A DNA stretch of 33,347 bases from Ensifer sp. LC163 (GCF_001695855.1 NZ_MBSS01000029.1:1-33347), one strand, 5' to 3'. Positions 24,032-32,897 are shown, counted from the stretch's first letter. Numbers and translations: made by a program. Notes: generated by a model from the sequence alone, not told the origin.

Positions 24032-24900
24032 CGCCGCAGACTGTTCCAAGTGCTATTCCAACCGATCTTGCCTCGGGACGCGGCTTCAAGGTCCGTCAGT
24101 ATTCAATTTGCTTGAAGGGTATCCTTTTTCGAGAAAGCCTTCGTTTTCTTAACCAGCGTGAGCGTTTCATCTCGTCGCTCGTTCGTCCGCTCCTATGGCT
24201 GTTCGTGTTTGCCGCAGGTTTCCGTCAGGTACTGGGCGTCTCGATCATTCCGCCCTACAAGACCTACGTGCTGTACGAGGTCTATATCACGCCCGGCCTG
24301 TGCGGCATGATACTACTGTTCAGCGGTATGCAGTCTTCGCTTTCGATGGTCTATGATCGGGAGATGGGAAACATGCGTACCCTGCTGGTCAGTCCGTTTC
24401 CACGCTGGTTCCTGCTCGTCTCCAAGCTGTTAGCCGGCGTGGCGGTATCGACCATGCAAGTCTATGCTTTTCTGGTCATTGCCTTGTTCTGGGGCGTCAG
24501 GCCACCATGGGTCGGCTATTTGCTGATCCTTCCCGCCTTGTTCTTGTCAGGGATGATGCTGTGCTCGCTCGGCATGCTCTTGTCGTCGATAATCAAGCAA
24601 CTGGAGAATTTCGCGGGGATCATGAACTTCGTGATCTTTCCGATGTATTTTGCCTCTCCCGCGCTCTATCCGCTCTGGCGCATCCAGGAATCGAGTCCGC
24701 TTCTCCACAAGATCTGTCTTGCAAACCCGTTCACCTATGCGGTCGAACTAATCCGCTTCGCCCTTTATGGGCAGATTGATTGGGGATCACTGATGATCGT
24801 GACTGCGTTCACCGCACTGTTTCTGGGCGGTGCGATCCTCGCCTATAATCCATCAAACGGTTTTCTCCGGCGCAGGCAGATCACAGGAGGGAATGCCTGA
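24028..24900 (+). CDS. lutF: ABC-2 type permease, PQQ/lanthanide system (LutF/PedC-like)
   Basis: 290 residues with six membrane segments. It has FRESLRFLNQRERFISSLVR followed by PLLWLFVFAAGFRQ, then MVYDREMGNMRTLLVSPFPR (the ABC-2 motif between helices 2 and 3), and FVIFPMYFASPALYPLWRI. It is an ABC-2 (export-like) permease, yet found with an importer-type binding protein; that odd pairing is a feature of this system in methylotrophs. The stop overlaps the start of the next gene (ATG at 24900, TGATG). It belongs to the same operon as the ATPase. Confidence 0.92.
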   Translation: MTPQTVPSAIPTDLASGRGFKVRQYSICLKGILFRESLRFLNQRERFISSLVRPLLWLFVFAAGFRQVLGVSIIPPYKTYVLYEVYITPGLCGMILLFSGMQSSLSMVYDREMGNMRTLLVSPFPRWFLLVSKLLAGVAVSTMQVYAFLVIALFWGVRPPWVGYLLILPALFLSGMMLCSLGMLLSSIIKQLENFAGIMNFVIFPMYFASPALYPLWRIQESSPLLHKICLANPFTYAVELIRFALYGQIDWGSLMIVTAFTALFLGGAILAYNPSNGFLRRRQITGGNA

Positions 24901-25526
24901 TGCGGTGGCTGTCCCTGATACTCCTCCCCGTGGTGGCCGCTGCAAACCTCGCATGGCCCGCCTTGGCCGCCCAGGGCGACGACCCGGACTGGCCGTGTAT
25001 CCAGCGCAAGGTTCCGAAGCTTTCGCTCGGCCAGGTTTGGAATGGCGCGGAACTGCAGGCGGCGACCGCCGACTGGTCCAAGGATGCGACCATTTCTGCT
25101 TTGGTTGTGGAACTGTCGGCGCGCCGCGTGCCGCTGCCAGAGGCGCAGCAAAAGATCAGCAGGTATGCGGAAGGCCTGCCGAAGGGCGAAAGGGAGCAGC
25201 GCATGACCATGCTCGTTCGGGGGCTCTTTGATCATATGAACCGGGAACGCTCTGAGGTTATTTCCGGCATTGCACGCTACGCCCGCGGCCAGAGGGACAT
25301 GGCGGCACGCCTACGGCAGGAGGCTTCCGCAGTGGATGCCTTGCGCGCTAAACCCGATGCCGACCTGAACGAGCTTGCGCTGCGGAATGATCGGCTCGTG
25401 TTTCAGACACGCATTTTTCAGGAGCGCGCGCAATCGCTGAGCTTTGTCTGCGAGGTGCCTACGCTGATCGAGCAGCGCTTGTATGCTCTGGCCAAGACGA
25501 TTGCGCAAATGCTGGAAGCCAGATGA
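24900..25526 (+). CDS. Exported protein, conserved with xox-type ABC operons (LutG-position)
   Basis: 208 residues, translationally coupled to the permease. Signal peptide LILLPVVAAANLAWPALAA, then a mostly helical body with two cysteines far apart (DWPCIQRKVP near the mature start and LSFVCEVPTLIEQ near the end), which may form a disulfide. It has many charged helices (YARGQRDMAARLRQEASAVD) but no enzyme motif. It sits at the last place in the ABC operon, as lutG does in Methylorubrum by gene order; sequence identity cannot be checked here. Periplasmic, function unknown. Confidence 0.85.
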   Translation: MRWLSLILLPVVAAANLAWPALAAQGDDPDWPCIQRKVPKLSLGQVWNGAELQAATADWSKDATISALVVELSARRVPLPEAQQKISRYAEGLPKGEREQRMTMLVRGLFDHMNRERSEVISGIARYARGQRDMAARLRQEASAVDALRAKPDADLNELALRNDRLVFQTRIFQERAQSLSFVCEVPTLIEQRLYALAKTIAQMLEAR

Positions 25527-25685
25527 GCCTAGTCTGGCGGAGTAATTGACGCTCGTCTATCGCGCGCGTATTCTCGTCATCGGCTTTCCGTCAGGGCACC
25601 TTGTGAAGGCTAGCTGTCGGACCGGCATGCCAAGCACGCCAGTCACCGTTGCTTCTGTGCGAGTTCGCGCAGGGAAAGGTGCGGA

Positions 25686-25895
25686 ATGAACCTCGTCGAT
25701 CTCGCCCTGACCGTCTGCGTGCTGGCCAACCCTGCCAATTGCCGCACTGAGCACCTGTATTTCGAGAGCCGCGGCTCGCTTGTCCAATGCATGACGCTGG
25801 CACCGGCTGAGATCGCGAAGTGGTCCGAGGACCATCCGGCGCTGAAGGTCGTGCGATGGAAGTGTTTGTTCCCCGACAAGGGTCGGGAAATTTGA
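25686..25895 (+). CDS. Small conserved cysteine protein (69 residues)
   Basis: 69 residues with GGGAAAGG before the ATG. It has four cysteines (TVCVLANPANCRTEHLYF, LVQCMTLAP, RWKCLFPD) and the pattern ...HP.L.VVRWKC, which I recognise as a recurring small ORF in rhizobial genomes without a known role. It lacks a signal peptide. It lies alone 159 bp after the ABC operon and 33 bp before the second ABC binding protein. The order suggests cotranscription with the second importer. Confidence 0.7.
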   Translation: MNLVDLALTVCVLANPANCRTEHLYFESRGSLVQCMTLAPAEIAKWSEDHPALKVVRWKCLFPDKGREI

Positions 25896-25928
25896 CGTCG
25901 CTGCAAACGTTTGTTGGGAGGTGGCATC

Positions 25929-26921
25929 ATGAACATATCGCGGCGCGCGCTTTGCCTGACGGTTTTGATGGCTGCTGCAAATCCTCGTGGCTTTCATGTC
26001 TTGGCAAACCCATCCGCTCCGAAGATACGGGTGGGTGTTCTCAAGTTCGGAACGGTGAACTGGGAACTCGACACCATCAAGCACAATAAATTCGACGCGG
26101 CCAACGGCATCGACGTGGAAGTCGTCTATTTCGCTGGGGAAGATGCCACCAACGTGGCCATGCTGGCAGGCGACCTCGACATCATCGTTTCCGATTGGTT
26201 GTGGGTGTCGCGCCAGCGTTCGCAGGGCGAGGATCTCACGCTTGCACCTTACTCGACCGCGGTTGGCGCCATCATGGTCAAGCAGGACGCGCCAATTCGA
26301 GGCATTCCCGACCTCGTGGGGAAGAAGATCGGCGTGGCCGGCGGATCGCTCGACAAGAGCTGGCTTCTGATCCAGGGGCTTTCCCAGCGTGACAATGGGA
26401 TTGATTTGACCAAGGAGAGCGAGATCGTTTTTGGCGCTCCGCCACTGTTATCGGAAAAGGCTGCTTCGGGTGAACTCGATGCGGTGTTGAATTTCTGGCA
26501 TTTCTGCGCGCGGCTGGAGGCGAGCGGCTTTCGCCGCCTGATTGGAGCCGAAGATGCAATCAAGGCACTCGGGGCATCGGGACCCGTCTCGGCGCTGGGC
26601 TATGTATTCCACGAAAAATGGGCGAACGAAAACCCGGATGTGGCGATGAGCTTCGTCAAGGCAAGTGCGGCGGCCAAGAGACTTCTGGCTCAATCCGACG
26701 CTGAATGGCAGCGTTTGGCACCTGTAGTGCGAGCCGAGGGCAGGGAACTCGAGGTGCTGCGGGATCGCTATCGCGAAGGCATTCCAAACCGGCCTCTCGC
26801 CGACGAGGAACGCGATGCCGCCAAGCTGTACGAAATCCTTGCCGACCTCGGCGGGGAGAAGCTCGTCGGCGCGGCGCGGCAAATGGCTCCCGGGACGTTC
26901 TGGGCTGCGTTGAAGACATGA
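25929..26921 (+). CDS. ABC transporter substrate-binding protein, NitT/TauT-like
   Basis: 330 residues from ATG 25929 (GGGAGG 7 nt upstream). A Tat/Sec-like signal (ISRRALCLTVLMAAANP) is followed by a type II periplasmic-binding fold of the NMT1/THI5-like group: VLKFGTVNWELDTIKHNKFD, DLDIIVSDWLWVSRQRS, and GIPDLVGKKIGVAGGSLDKS. Such proteins bind nitrate, sulfonates, pyrimidine precursors or other small anions. With the permease and ATPase that follow, and flanked by lanthanide genes, it may import a metal-chelate or a cofactor precursor for methanol oxidation; that link is context only. Confidence 0.88.
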   Translation: MNISRRALCLTVLMAAANPRGFHVLANPSAPKIRVGVLKFGTVNWELDTIKHNKFDAANGIDVEVVYFAGEDATNVAMLAGDLDIIVSDWLWVSRQRSQGEDLTLAPYSTAVGAIMVKQDAPIRGIPDLVGKKIGVAGGSLDKSWLLIQGLSQRDNGIDLTKESEIVFGAPPLLSEKAASGELDAVLNFWHFCARLEASGFRRLIGAEDAIKALGASGPVSALGYVFHEKWANENPDVAMSFVKASAAAKRLLAQSDAEWQRLAPVVRAEGRELEVLRDRYREGIPNRPLADEERDAAKLYEILADLGGEKLVGAARQMAPGTFWAALKT

Positions 26922-27745
26922 TGGCAAAACACGGATCGGAAAAACGCGATCGTGCTGGCCTACGCACATGGAGCGCCTCTCACAGTGTTCGATCCGCGTT
27001 GCCGGCCGCAACGAGCTTGGCATCGCTGCTTGGACTAGGCCTGCTCTGGGGCATGGTCGCCGGGATGTGGCCGAGCCGCGCTCTTCCGCCACCGCTCGAG
27101 GTCTGGCGGGTGCTTCTCAAGGAGGCGGCGAGCGGTGACCTTGTCTATCATCTGGCAATGACGCTCTGGCGGGTCGCGGCCGCATATGCTGTCGCCATGA
27201 TCGTCGGATCGGTCATCGGCGTCCTCCTCGGCAGGCATCGGCGGGCGGATTCCTTCTTCAATCCATGGCTTGTGCTCTTTCTCAATCTCCCGGCGCTGGT
27301 CGTTATCGTTCTCGCTTACATTTGGTTCGGCCTGACAGAGGCTGCTGCGATCGGCGCCGTTGCGATCAATAAGATACCCAATGTCATCGTCACCATGCGC
27401 GAGGGTGCGCGTGCGCTCGATCATCGTTACGCGGAAATGGCCACGGTCTACCGGCTGGGGCAGCTTGACTATGTCCGCCACATCCTGATGCCACAGTTGC
27501 AGCCCTATTTCGCGGTTGCCTCGCGCTCCGGCATCGCGCTGATCTGGAAGATCGTGCTCGTCGTTGAGCTGCTCGGCCGTTCAAACGGTGTCGGCTTCCA
27601 GATCTATCTCTACTTCCAGATATTCGATGTTGCCGCCATCCTTGCCTACACACTGGCCTTCGTGGCTATCATGCTGTTGATCGAACTCTTTTTGGTGCAG
27701 CCACTTGAGCGACATGCAACCCGCTGGCGTCGCCGCTCCGCTTAA
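26918..27745 (+). CDS. ABC transporter permease, NitT/TauT-like (BPD family)
   Basis: 275 residues with six membrane segments and the EAA-type loop DHRYAEMATVYRLGQLDYVR followed by HILMPQLQPY, which contacts the ATPase. GIALIWKIVLVVELLGRSNG is also typical. Start codons 26918 and 26921 are adjacent (ATGATG); the stop of the binding protein is inside this overlap. Its 3' end overlaps the ATPase gene by up to 41 bp. It forms an importer with the binding protein upstream and ATPase downstream. Confidence 0.93.
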   Translation: MMAKHGSEKRDRAGLRTWSASHSVRSALPAATSLASLLGLGLLWGMVAGMWPSRALPPPLEVWRVLLKEAASGDLVYHLAMTLWRVAAAYAVAMIVGSVIGVLLGRHRRADSFFNPWLVLFLNLPALVVIVLAYIWFGLTEAAAIGAVAINKIPNVIVTMREGARALDHRYAEMATVYRLGQLDYVRHILMPQLQPYFAVASRSGIALIWKIVLVVELLGRSNGVGFQIYLYFQIFDVAAILAYTLAFVAIMLLIELFLVQPLERHATRWRRRSA

Positions 27746-28454
27746 AGTCGATATTAGCGAAAAAACGTTCCGATCGGCTGAGGGCGTTACGATTGTCGCA
27801 TTGCGCGGACTTTCCTTCGAGGTGCGGCAGGGCGAATTTGCCTGTCTGCTGGGCCCGTCGGGCTGCGGCAAGACCACGACCTTGCGAATCCTGCTGGGTC
27901 TCGACCGGCAATTTTCGGGCAGTTATCAATTGCCCGAAGGCGGCTCCAACCGCGTCGCTGCGGTCTTTCAGGAGCCGGTGCTTCTCCCCTGGCGGACGGT
28001 GGAGCAAAACGTCCGCCTTGCTCTGTCTGCTCGCCTCAGGCACAAGGATCTGGACCGGCTGTTCGAAATTCTGGGGCTCTCCTCAATGCGGTCGCTCTAT
28101 CCGTCGGAGCTTTCGCTTGGCCTTGCGCGCCGCGCCGCCCTTGCACGGGCCTTCGCCACGGAACCCGCGATTCTTTTTCTGGACGAGCCTTTCACTTCGC
28201 TCGACGAACGGACTGCCGACAGATTGCGCCGTCTTTTGATGGCGGTGTGGGCCGCCAGGCCCACCACCGCCTTGATGGTGACCCACAATCTGCGCGAGGC
28301 CCTTCTGCTTGCCGATCGCATCATCGTGCTGTCACCGCGCCCGGCGCAGGTGCTGGGCATCTTCGAAGTGGGCCTCTCACGCCATTTGCGTGACGCGCCG
28401 GCGCTCGACAATCTCGTTTCGGATTTTCACAAGACGTTTGCGGACGCGGTATGA
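27705..28454 (+). CDS. ABC transporter ATP-binding protein, NitT/TauT-like, degenerate signature
   Basis: 249 residues. Walker A LGPSGCGKTTTL, Q-loop FQEPVLLPWRTVEQN, Walker B ILFLDEPFTSLDE and the switch histidine in LMVTHNLREA are normal. The ABC signature, usually LSGGQ.QR, reads ELSLGLARRAALARAFA: the second Gly is kept (LSLG), the first Gly and the Gln are replaced. The start is TTG 27705 or ATG 27714. This gene reads through the end of the permease gene. It should power the permease; the altered signature may slow ATPase turnover. Confidence 0.9.
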   Translation: MSDMQPAGVAAPLKVDISEKTFRSAEGVTIVALRGLSFEVRQGEFACLLGPSGCGKTTTLRILLGLDRQFSGSYQLPEGGSNRVAAVFQEPVLLPWRTVEQNVRLALSARLRHKDLDRLFEILGLSSMRSLYPSELSLGLARRAALARAFATEPAILFLDEPFTSLDERTADRLRRLLMAVWAARPTTALMVTHNLREALLLADRIIVLSPRPAQVLGIFEVGLSRHLRDAPALDNLVSDFHKTFADAV

Positions 28455-28528
28455 TCGCGCTCCAAACCACAGGGGCCATCAACTGATGGCGAGGGGCAAT
28501 CGGAGGGGTGGCTCTTGGTTTTCGAGGA

Positions 28529-28873
28529 TCAGAAGCACCGCACCTCTGCTTCGGCCTGCGCTCGTCTCAGTTCGGCGACGGCGGAATTCGCCGGCGCGCT
28601 CTGCCGGAACAGGACCCCTCTTTCGCCTGTCTGAAGTCCCAGGCTTCTGAACGTCTCTGCCGCCTCATAGCGCTCGTAGGGCAGGATCGAGGCTATGACG
28701 TCGATAGAGCAAGAACAGTTCTCGAGTGCAGCCCGTGTCTCGCCGTTGGCTTTCATGCAGCCATACACATAGTCGACGACTGCGACCGTCGGGTAGCCTC
28801 CGGCTGCCGACGCTGTCGCAGCACACGCGAACACGGCGAGGAAGGCGATCACGTCTAGGTTACCAGTGGTCAC
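28529..28873 (-). CDS. Exported small cysteine protein divergent from xoxF
   Basis: 114 residues from GTG 28873 (GGGAG 8 nt upstream; a frame start at 28894 lacks one). Signal peptide DVIAFLAVFACAATASAA. The mature part has DYVYGCMKANG and then ALENCSCSIDVIASILPYER YEAAETF and ends AEVRCF, with four cysteines. The pattern CMxANGxxxxALxxCSCSIDxIAS is a conserved family I associate with methylotroph xox loci, without a known role. It is the only gene on the minus strand within the methanol region, transcribed away from xoxF across a 418-bp gap. Confidence 0.8.
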   Translation of the reverse strand: MTTGNLDVIAFLAVFACAATASAAGGYPTVAVVDYVYGCMKANGETRAALENCSCSIDVIASILPYERYEAAETFRSLGLQTGERGVLFRQSAPANSAVAELRRAQAEAEVRCF

Positions 28874-29291
28874 AATGAAATCTCCCGTAGGCATTGATGC
28901 GTTGGACAGGAGTCACGTTAATCTGATTGGAGCTATGTATTATTATAGTAATTGTCCGGGCTAAGCAAATCTAATTCCCGCAAACATCAGTAGTACATGT
29001 ATTGCGCAGGAGCATTTTTTGTTGTTGCGTTGCGCGCAGATCGTATATTTAATCTTGCGCTAATCGGTCCGATCGCCTATTCTGCCGGCAGTTTACGGCT
29101 TCAAGCCTTGTGTCTTGGGAGCGTGAGGGCGGGCAATAACGGTGCCCTCTGCCCATCCAAATGAACCCGTGAGACGCTGAAGCAAGCAGATATCCCACGA
29201 CGAGCATGACATAGCTTGGGCTGGCCTTTGTGGTCTCCCGAGGAGTGTGACGATGTGCCTCGGGTCCCTATCGACGTCGGGAGGAATCCGC
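28874..29291. other. Divergent xoxF upstream region
   Basis: No gene fits here. The region is A/T-rich around 28920-28990 and holds a candidate forward promoter at 29022-29049, which would give a xoxF leader of about 235 nt. No clean hairpin riboswitch is visible, but the long leader leaves room for post-transcriptional control. Confidence 0.45.
29022..29049 (+). promoter_or_regulatory. Candidate sigma-70 promoter for xoxF
   Basis: TTGTTG (29022-29027) and TATATT (29044-29049) are separated by 16 bp. It follows a T6 run. It lies about 243 bp before the xoxF start. Reading by eye only. Confidence 0.4.
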
Positions 29292-31208
29292 ATGCGCATA
29301 CTTGGAAAATTCCTATATCTGCCGATGACCGCCGCTGGAGTTCTGACAGGAGTTCTGACAGGGGCTCTTGCTGGAAATGCGTTGGCCAATGACGAGCTGG
29401 CGGCCCTTTCGGCCGACGCGAAGAACTGGGCGATGCCTACAGGCGACTATGCCAATCACCGCTATTCCAAACTCAATCAGATCACGAAGGACAACGTGAA
29501 GGACCTGCAGGTCAAATGGACCTTCTCGACGGGTGTGCTGCGTGGTCATGAGGGCGGACCGCTTGTGATCGGCGACGTCATGTACGTCCATACGCCGTTT
29601 CCCAACAACGTCTATGCCCTTGATCTCAACAACGACGGCAAGATCCTCTGGAAATACGAGCCAAAGCAGGATCCGAACGTCATAGGCATCATGTGCTGTG
29701 ACACGGTCTATCGTGGCGTCGCCTATGGCGATGGCAAGATAATCCTGAACCAGGCGGACACGACGGTCGTTGCCCTCGACGCCAAGACCGGTAAGGTCGT
29801 CTGGTCTGTGAAGAACGGAGAACAGACCGATGGCAGCAAGGCCGAGTCCAGCACGGGTGCTCCAATGGTCGTCAAGGACAAGGTGCTGGTCGGTATATCG
29901 GGTGCGGAATTTGGTGTCCGCGGCTGGATGGCGGCGTACAATCTGAAAGACGGGTCGCTCGCCTGGAAAGCCTATTCGACTGGCCCCGACGCCGAAATGC
30001 TCGTCGAGCCCGAAAAGACCACCCATCTCGGAAAACCCGTCGGACCTGACTCTGGTATAAAGAGCTGGGAAGGCGAGGAGTGGAAGACCGGCGGCGGCAC
30101 GACATGGGGGTGGTACTCCTATGATCCGAAGCTCAACCTGATCTATTATGGCACGGCTAATCCGGGGACCTGGAACCCCGTGCAGCGGCCGGGCGACAAT
30201 CGCTGGTCGATGACCCTGATGGCGCGCGACGTCGATACCGGTATGGCCAAGTGGCTATATCAAATGACCCCGCACGACGAGTGGGATTATGACGGCGTCA
30301 ACGAGAACATTCTCGTCGATGCGATGCAGATCAACGGTCAGCCCCGTGACGTGCTCGTGCATTTCGACCGCAACGGCTTTGCCTATACCCTCGACCGGGC
30401 GACGGGAGAGCTTCTGGTTGCCAAGAAATACGATCCGAAGGTCAACTGGGCGACTGAAGTCGTCATGGATCCGGCGAGTGAGCAGTATGGTCGGCCGCAG
30501 GTCGTAGCGAAATACTCCACCGAACAGAACGGCGAGGACGTGAATTCGACGGGGATCTGCCCTGCGGCCCTCGGCACGAAGGATCAGCAGCCGGCCGCGT
30601 ATTCACCAAAGACCGGCTTGTTCTACGTGCCGACAAACCACGTTTGCATGGACTATGAGCCCTACAAGGTCAGCTATACGGCTGGTCAAGCTTATGTCGG
30701 TGCGACCGTTTCGATGTTTCCGGCCCCGGACAGCCATGGCGGCATGGGGAACTTCATTGCCTGGGATGCTGCCAAAGGCGAGATCGTCTGGTCGAAGCCC
30801 GAGAAGTTCTCGGTCTGGTCCGGTGCCCTCGCGACGGAAGGCGACGTGCTCTTCTATGGAACTCTGGAAGGCTACATCGTGGCAGTCGATATGGAGGGTA
30901 AGGAACTCTACCGGTTCAAGACACCATCCGGCATTATCGGCAATATCAATACCTACGAACATGGCGGCAAGCAGTATATCGCCGTCCTGTCGGGTGTTGG
31001 TGGCTGGGCCGGGATTGGACTGGCTGGCGGGCTGCTTTCTCCCGAGAACGCTGCCGCCTGGCATGGTGCGGTAGACCAGGGCCGTGCGCAGGGTGATGAA
31101 GCCCAAGTTGTCGGCACCGCGGGTCTGGGCGCAGTCGGTGGCTATGCCGCTCTGGCGGAATACACGACGCTCGGAGGGCAACTGACAGTATTCGGTCTTC
31201 CGGACTGA
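29292..31208 (+). CDS. xoxF: Lanthanide-dependent methanol dehydrogenase XoxF
   Basis: 638 residues, PQQ-binding eight-bladed propeller in the periplasm that oxidises methanol to formaldehyde (or formate). The signal ends GNALAN. The adjacent cysteine pair C135-C136 ([11 protein letters not shown]) and the active site [11 protein letters not shown] are visible: D332 is the catalytic base, and D334 is the extra aspartate that coordinates the lanthanide, where calcium-type MxaF has Ala (WDYAG). ATG 29292 has GGGAGGA 6 nt upstream; an earlier in-frame start at 29247 lacks one. It heads xoxF-xoxG-xoxJ. The signal peptide carries a 12-bp tandem duplication (29337-29360). Confidence 0.97.
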   Translation: MRILGKFLYLPMTAAGVLTGVLTGALAGNALANDELAALSADAKNWAMPTGDYANHRYSKLNQITKDNVKDLQVKWTFSTGVLRGHEGGPLVIGDVMYVHTPFPNNVYALDLNNDGKILWKYEPKQDPNVIGIMCCDTVYRGVAYGDGKIILNQADTTVVALDAKTGKVVWSVKNGEQTDGSKAESSTGAPMVVKDKVLVGISGAEFGVRGWMAAYNLKDGSLAWKAYSTGPDAEMLVEPEKTTHLGKPVGPDSGIKSWEGEEWKTGGGTTWGWYSYDPKLNLIYYGTANPGTWNPVQRPGDNRWSMTLMARDVDTGMAKWLYQMTPHDEWDYDGVNENILVDAMQINGQPRDVLVHFDRNGFAYTLDRATGELLVAKKYDPKVNWATEVVMDPASEQYGRPQVVAKYSTEQNGEDVNSTGICPAALGTKDQQPAAYSPKTGLFYVPTNHVCMDYEPYKVSYTAGQAYVGATVSMFPAPDSHGGMGNFIAWDAAKGEIVWSKPEKFSVWSGALATEGDVLFYGTLEGYIVAVDMEGKELYRFKTPSGIIGNINTYEHGGKQYIAVLSGVGGWAGIGLAGGLLSPENAAAWHGAVDQGRAQGDEAQVVGTAGLGAVGGYAALAEYTTLGGQLTVFGLPD

Positions 31209-31228
31209 TGACCTGGTGAAGGGCGGTA

Positions 31229-31251
31229 GGGCTGCGTCTCCGGCGCAGCCC
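31229..31251 (+). terminator. Hairpin after xoxF
   Basis: An 8-bp stem (GGGCTGCG at 31229-31236, CGCAGCCC at 31244-31251) with a 7-nt loop follows the xoxF stop by 20 nt. There is no T run. It could trim expression of xoxG/xoxJ or protect the xoxF mRNA 3' end. Confidence 0.6.
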
Positions 31252-31372
31252 CATCTGCTATCGACCGCCCGAAGCAATGATCGCTTGCGCAGTCCGCATC
31301 CATCGTTCGTCTTAATCCGGATGGGCCTGCTGAAGCATCGCGCTCCGGGTTTCCAAAGCGTGGGGTTTTTTG

Positions 31373-31897
31373 ATGGCTTTTCGTAGTTCAGTACTAGCGC
31401 TAGGCGCCGTGTTCCCGCTGTTTATTGCAGGAAATACCCCCGCCGCAGACGACCAGGAAAAGGCCGCGGCTGTCACAGAAGAAGACGGGAAACACTTCGA
31501 TGCTGAGGGAAACCCGACGTTCAAGTTTCAAAACGACGGGACGGTCGATTGGTACACGTTCAGCGGTTACCGTCGCTATCACTCGGACTGTCATGTCTGT
31601 CACGGCCCCGACGGCGTCGGCTCTAGTTATGCCCCTTCCTTGGCCACGACCATGAAGAACCTGGACTATCCCAATTTCCTCGCGATCGTTGCGGAGGGAC
31701 GCAAGAGCGTCGTCGGCGGCAAAGAGACGGTCATGCCGGCCTTCGGCAACAATAAGAATGTCTATTGCTACCTCGACGACATCTACGTCTATCTGCGCTC
31801 CCGCGCCGTCGGCGCTGCGCCGCGAGGGCGTCCGCCCAAGAAGGCGGACAAACCCGAAGGGGCGAAGGCCTACGAAGCATCCTGCATGGGTGGATGA
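31373..31897 (+). CDS. xoxG: Cytochrome c XoxG, electron acceptor of XoxF
   Basis: 174 residues with a signal peptide (SVLALGAVFPLFIAGNTPAA). The single haem site is CHVCHGPDG, and VMPAFGNNKNVYCYL supplies the axial Met and family block. YTFSGYRRYHSDCHVCH is the typical lead-in of XoxG-type cytochromes. ATG 31373 is used; a TTG codon directly before it is the alternative. The gene is 164 bp after xoxF. Its C-terminal tail is Pro/Lys-rich (PRGRPPKKADKPEGAK) and ends with a Cys (SCMGG). It takes electrons from XoxF and hands them to the oxidase chain. Confidence 0.93.
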   Translation: MAFRSSVLALGAVFPLFIAGNTPAADDQEKAAAVTEEDGKHFDAEGNPTFKFQNDGTVDWYTFSGYRRYHSDCHVCHGPDGVGSSYAPSLATTMKNLDYPNFLAIVAEGRKSVVGGKETVMPAFGNNKNVYCYLDDIYVYLRSRAVGAAPRGRPPKKADKPEGAKAYEASCMGG

Positions 31898-31898
31898 C

Positions 31899-32756
31899 AT
31901 GGCACACGGCGCCCATCGGACCTGCAGGGTGGCCCTCATCTCCATGGCCACGTTGATCCCTTTGCAGGCGTATTCCCAGAGCGCCGGGCTCGGGGCGGCT
32001 GGAGAGTTGGTTGATCCGGATAGGCTGCGGGTCTGCGCCGACCCGTCCAACATACCCTTCTCCGACCAGAGCGGCGAGGGATTCGAGGATAAGCTCGCCA
32101 AAATGGTCGCAACCGCGACAGGACGAAGCGCAGTCGCCTATACTTGGTATCCCTCCATCCCTGGCTTTGTGCGCAATACGCTCGGCGCCAATCGCTGCGA
32201 CATCATCATGGGGTATGCGCAAGGAGACGAACTCGTCCAGAATACCAACGCTTATTATCGCTCATCCTACGTGCTGATTTACAAGAAAGATGGCGATCTT
32301 GCCGGTGTGGAAACGCTGGCTGATCCAAAGCTCGCCGACAAGAGGATCGGCGTCGTCCAGGGAACGCCACCCACCGCCAACATGGCGGTTGCAAAACTGA
32401 TGCGGAAGGCGAAGATCTATCCGCTCATAGTCGATACGCGGATAACGCCGTCGATGGCGGAAGTCATGATCCGGGACATGCTGGCAGGTGTAATCGACGC
32501 CGCCGCGATCTGGGGGCCTATGGCGGGTTATTACGCCCGCAAATCCGGGGCCGATCTGGCGATCGTGCCCCTGACTAAGGAGAAGGGCGGTCAGCGCATG
32601 ATCTATCGGATCACGATGGGTGTGCGGCCGTCCGACCAACAATGGAAACGCACGCTCAACGCCTTCATCAAAGACAACCAGGCGGAGATCAACAAGCTGC
32701 TGCTGTCCTACCATGTGCCGCTGCTCGACGAACACGACGAGAGGATCACTCAGTGA
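31899..32756 (+). CDS. xoxJ: Periplasmic XoxJ (substrate-binding-like activator of XoxF)
   Basis: 285 residues with a signal peptide (ALISMATLIPLQAYSQ). The solute-binding-type fold begins LRVCADPSNIPFSDQSGEGF, includes VRNTLGANRCDIIMGY and the KRIGVVQGTPPTANM hinge, and ends with the WGPMAGYYARKSG block. XoxJ/MxaJ proteins are thought to help activate the methanol dehydrogenase or load its cofactor, not to feed a transporter. The start lies 1 bp after the xoxG stop (TGACATG), so the two are coupled. Confidence 0.92.
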   Translation: MAHGAHRTCRVALISMATLIPLQAYSQSAGLGAAGELVDPDRLRVCADPSNIPFSDQSGEGFEDKLAKMVATATGRSAVAYTWYPSIPGFVRNTLGANRCDIIMGYAQGDELVQNTNAYYRSSYVLIYKKDGDLAGVETLADPKLADKRIGVVQGTPPTANMAVAKLMRKAKIYPLIVDTRITPSMAEVMIRDMLAGVIDAAAIWGPMAGYYARKSGADLAIVPLTKEKGGQRMIYRITMGVRPSDQQWKRTLNAFIKDNQAEINKLLLSYHVPLLDEHDERITQ

Positions 32757-32787
32757 CGTAGCTCGGGATGACGGGAGACTTGGGATA

Positions 32788-32809
32788 CCGGGTGGTCATC
32801 CGCACCCGG
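32788..32809 (+). terminator. Weak hairpin after xoxJ
   Basis: A 7-bp stem (CCGGGTG at 32788-32794, CACCCGG at 32803-32809) with an 8-nt loop, 32 nt after xoxJ. No T run. Low support as a terminator. Confidence 0.35.
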
Positions 32810-32897
32810 CAACTGCCGTGGTTGGGTTGCATCTTGTCGGGGCTTGTCCTGACGAACCGGCCCACGACGGAGATAATGTTCAAAGGAGGATGGAGAC

